A stretch of DNA of 64,000 nt, taken from NCBI RefSeq assembly GCF_018614915.1, contig NZ_JAGGNU010000024.1, positions 1 through 64,000 of the forward strand, in the 5' to 3' direction. Both the position numbers and the translations under genes were made by a program. Source of the DNA: Variovorax paradoxus. Its GTDB lineage: Bacteria; Pseudomonadota; Gammaproteobacteria; Burkholderiales; Burkholderiaceae_C. Of this stretch, positions 63,069-64,000 are shown one piece after another. A model generated the notes under the pieces. The model was given only the letters and a program-made list of their open reading frames with translations, was not told the DNA's origin and ran no database searches. Within the stretch, counting starts at the first letter, position 1. The number at the start of each line of letters is the position of its first letter.

Positions 63069-64000
63069 ATGAACCGCACACAACAGATGCTCGACATCAG
63101 CGAGCACGACACCAGCGCGCAGGCCCCTGCGAAAGGCTGGACGGAACGGGTATTCAAGCTCAGGGAGCACAACACGACGGTGCGCACCGAGCTGGTGGCC
63201 GGCCTCACCACCTTCCTGACGATGGCCTACATCATCTTCGTCAACCCGTCGATCCTCGGCGACGCGGGCATGCCGAAGGACGCGGTGTTCGTCGCCACCT
63301 GCCTGATCGCCGCGCTCGGCACGGGGATCATGGCCTTCTACGCCAACTACCCGATCGCGCTCGCGCCGGGCATGGGCCTCAACGCCTACTTCGCCTACGT
63401 GGTGGTGCTGCAGATGGGCTTCACCTGGCAGGCTGCGCTCGGCGCGGTCTTCGTGTCGGGCTGCCTGTTCCTGCTGGTCACGCTGTTCCGCCTGCGCGAG
63501 CTGATCATCCGCGGCATACCGCAGTCGATCCGCCTGGCCATCACGGTCGGCATCGGGCTCTTCCTCGCGATCATCGCGCTCAAGAGCGCGGGCATCGTGG
63601 CGCCGTCGAAGGCCACCTACATCACCTTGGGCGACCTGCACACGCCGCAGGTGGTGCTGGCGACGCTGGGCTTCTTCACGATCGTGGTGCTCGACCGGCT
63701 CAAGGTGCCCGGCGCGATCCTGATCGGCATCATCGCGGTGACCGTGCTGTCCTTCTTCTTCGGCGGCAACACCTTTCACGGCGTGTTCTCGGCACCGCCG
63801 TCGATCGCGCCCACCTTCCTGCAGCTCGACATCAAGTCGGCGCTCTCGGGCGGCATCCTGAACGTGATCCTGGTCTTCTTCCTGGTCGAGCTCTTCGACG
63901 CCACCGGCACGCTGATGGGCGTGGCGCGCCGCGCCGGCCTCCTGGTGCCGGGCAAGATGGACCGCCTCAACAAGTCGCTCCTGGCCGACAGCGGTGCGAT
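63069..64000 (+). CDS. NCS2/AzgA-type guanine-hypoxanthine permease (partial, 3' end outside window)
   Basis: The open frame continues past the window end; 310 codons are visible. The protein is an NCS2 permease of the AzgA-like subgroup (GhxP/GhxQ). It has ELVAGLTTFLTMAYIIFVNPSIL, the substrate-region YPIALAPGMGLNAYFAYVVVLQ, SIRLAITVGIGLFLAIIALKSAG and VFFLVELFDATGTLMGVARRAG. It would import hypoxanthine, guanine or adenine by proton symport and supply XdhAB. The ATG at 63069 is preceded by GACGGAGA. It is 68 bp after lysR. No stop is reached. Confidence 0.92.
   Translation, partial: MNRTQQMLDISEHDTSAQAPAKGWTERVFKLREHNTTVRTELVAGLTTFLTMAYIIFVNPSILGDAGMPKDAVFVATCLIAALGTGIMAFYANYPIALAPGMGLNAYFAYVVVLQMGFTWQAALGAVFVSGCLFLLVTLFRLRELIIRGIPQSIRLAITVGIGLFLAIIALKSAGIVAPSKATYITLGDLHTPQVVLATLGFFTIVVLDRLKVPGAILIGIIAVTVLSFFFGGNTFHGVFSAPPSIAPTFLQLDIKSALSGGILNVILVFFLVELFDATGTLMGVARRAGLLVPGKMDRLNKSLLADSGA

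Overview
The window looks like chromosome of a high-GC betaproteobacterium of the Burkholderiales, most likely Comamonadaceae and Variovorax-like. This is inferred from gene content: two Bug-type tripartite tricarboxylate receptors, the PuuD-type urate hydroxylase, a fused OHCU decarboxylase/allantoate amidohydrolase, a YbhGFSR-like exporter, and very GC-rich codon use on both strands. No tRNA, rRNA, insertion sequence, phage gene or CRISPR array was seen. Both ends cut through genes: an autotransporter barrel at the left and a purine permease at the right.

Layout. 1-5.2 kb holds housekeeping and accessory genes: an autotransporter tail, an aldo/keto reductase, a MetE-like protein, a divergent MFS/TetR pair and a redoxin. 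5.3-14.5 kb is a purine (urate) catabolic block. A leftward operon gntR-puuE-uraD/allC-M20 hydrolase faces uraH, a small lipoprotein gene (opposite strand), xdhC, puuD and glycerate kinase. 14.4-21.8 kb is a TetR-controlled ABC drug-export operon (HlyD, double ATPase, two permeases, outer-membrane factor). 21.8-31 kb holds an HxlR regulator and methyltransferase, then a LysR-controlled acyl-CoA operon (class III CoA transferase, HMG-CoA-lyase-like enzyme, VOC protein, Bug receptor), then small orphan genes. 31-41.9 kb holds a lipoprotein with a disrupted start, a thioesterase, a leftward operon (PQQ-type sugar dehydrogenase, dihaem cytochrome c, IorA, IorB, Bug receptor) with a divergent LysR, and two decayed genes. 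41.9-49.3 kb is an RND efflux system whose outer-membrane gene is divergent, plus its TetR regulator and an SDR. 49.4-56.8 kb is a sugar-acid-type catabolic cluster: LacI, TRAP DctP, fused DctQM, VOC protein, RuBisCO-like protein and DUF1537 kinase. 56.8-64 kb holds an Rrf2 regulator without cysteine ligands, xdhA, xdhB, a LysR regulator and the start of an NCS2 purine permease.

How it fits together. The two purine blocks, 43 kb apart, together cover xanthine uptake and oxidation (permease, XdhAB, XdhC maturation), urate to 5-hydroxyisourate (PuuD), then UraH, UraD, PuuE and AllC down to ureido compounds and glyoxylate. Glycerate kinase feeds the glycerate end. A near-identical palindrome upstream of uraH/gntR and upstream of puuD suggests a GntR regulon.

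The least-explained parts are the TRAP/RuBisCO-like/DUF1537 cluster, the PQQ-dehydrogenase/cytochrome/IorAB/Bug operon, and an M20 hydrolase with an altered metal-bridging motif. A 78-91 bp dispersed repeat occurs three times, once inside the TRAP operon. Several well-formed operator-like palindromes flank the local regulators. All substrate assignments for the unusual clusters are inference.
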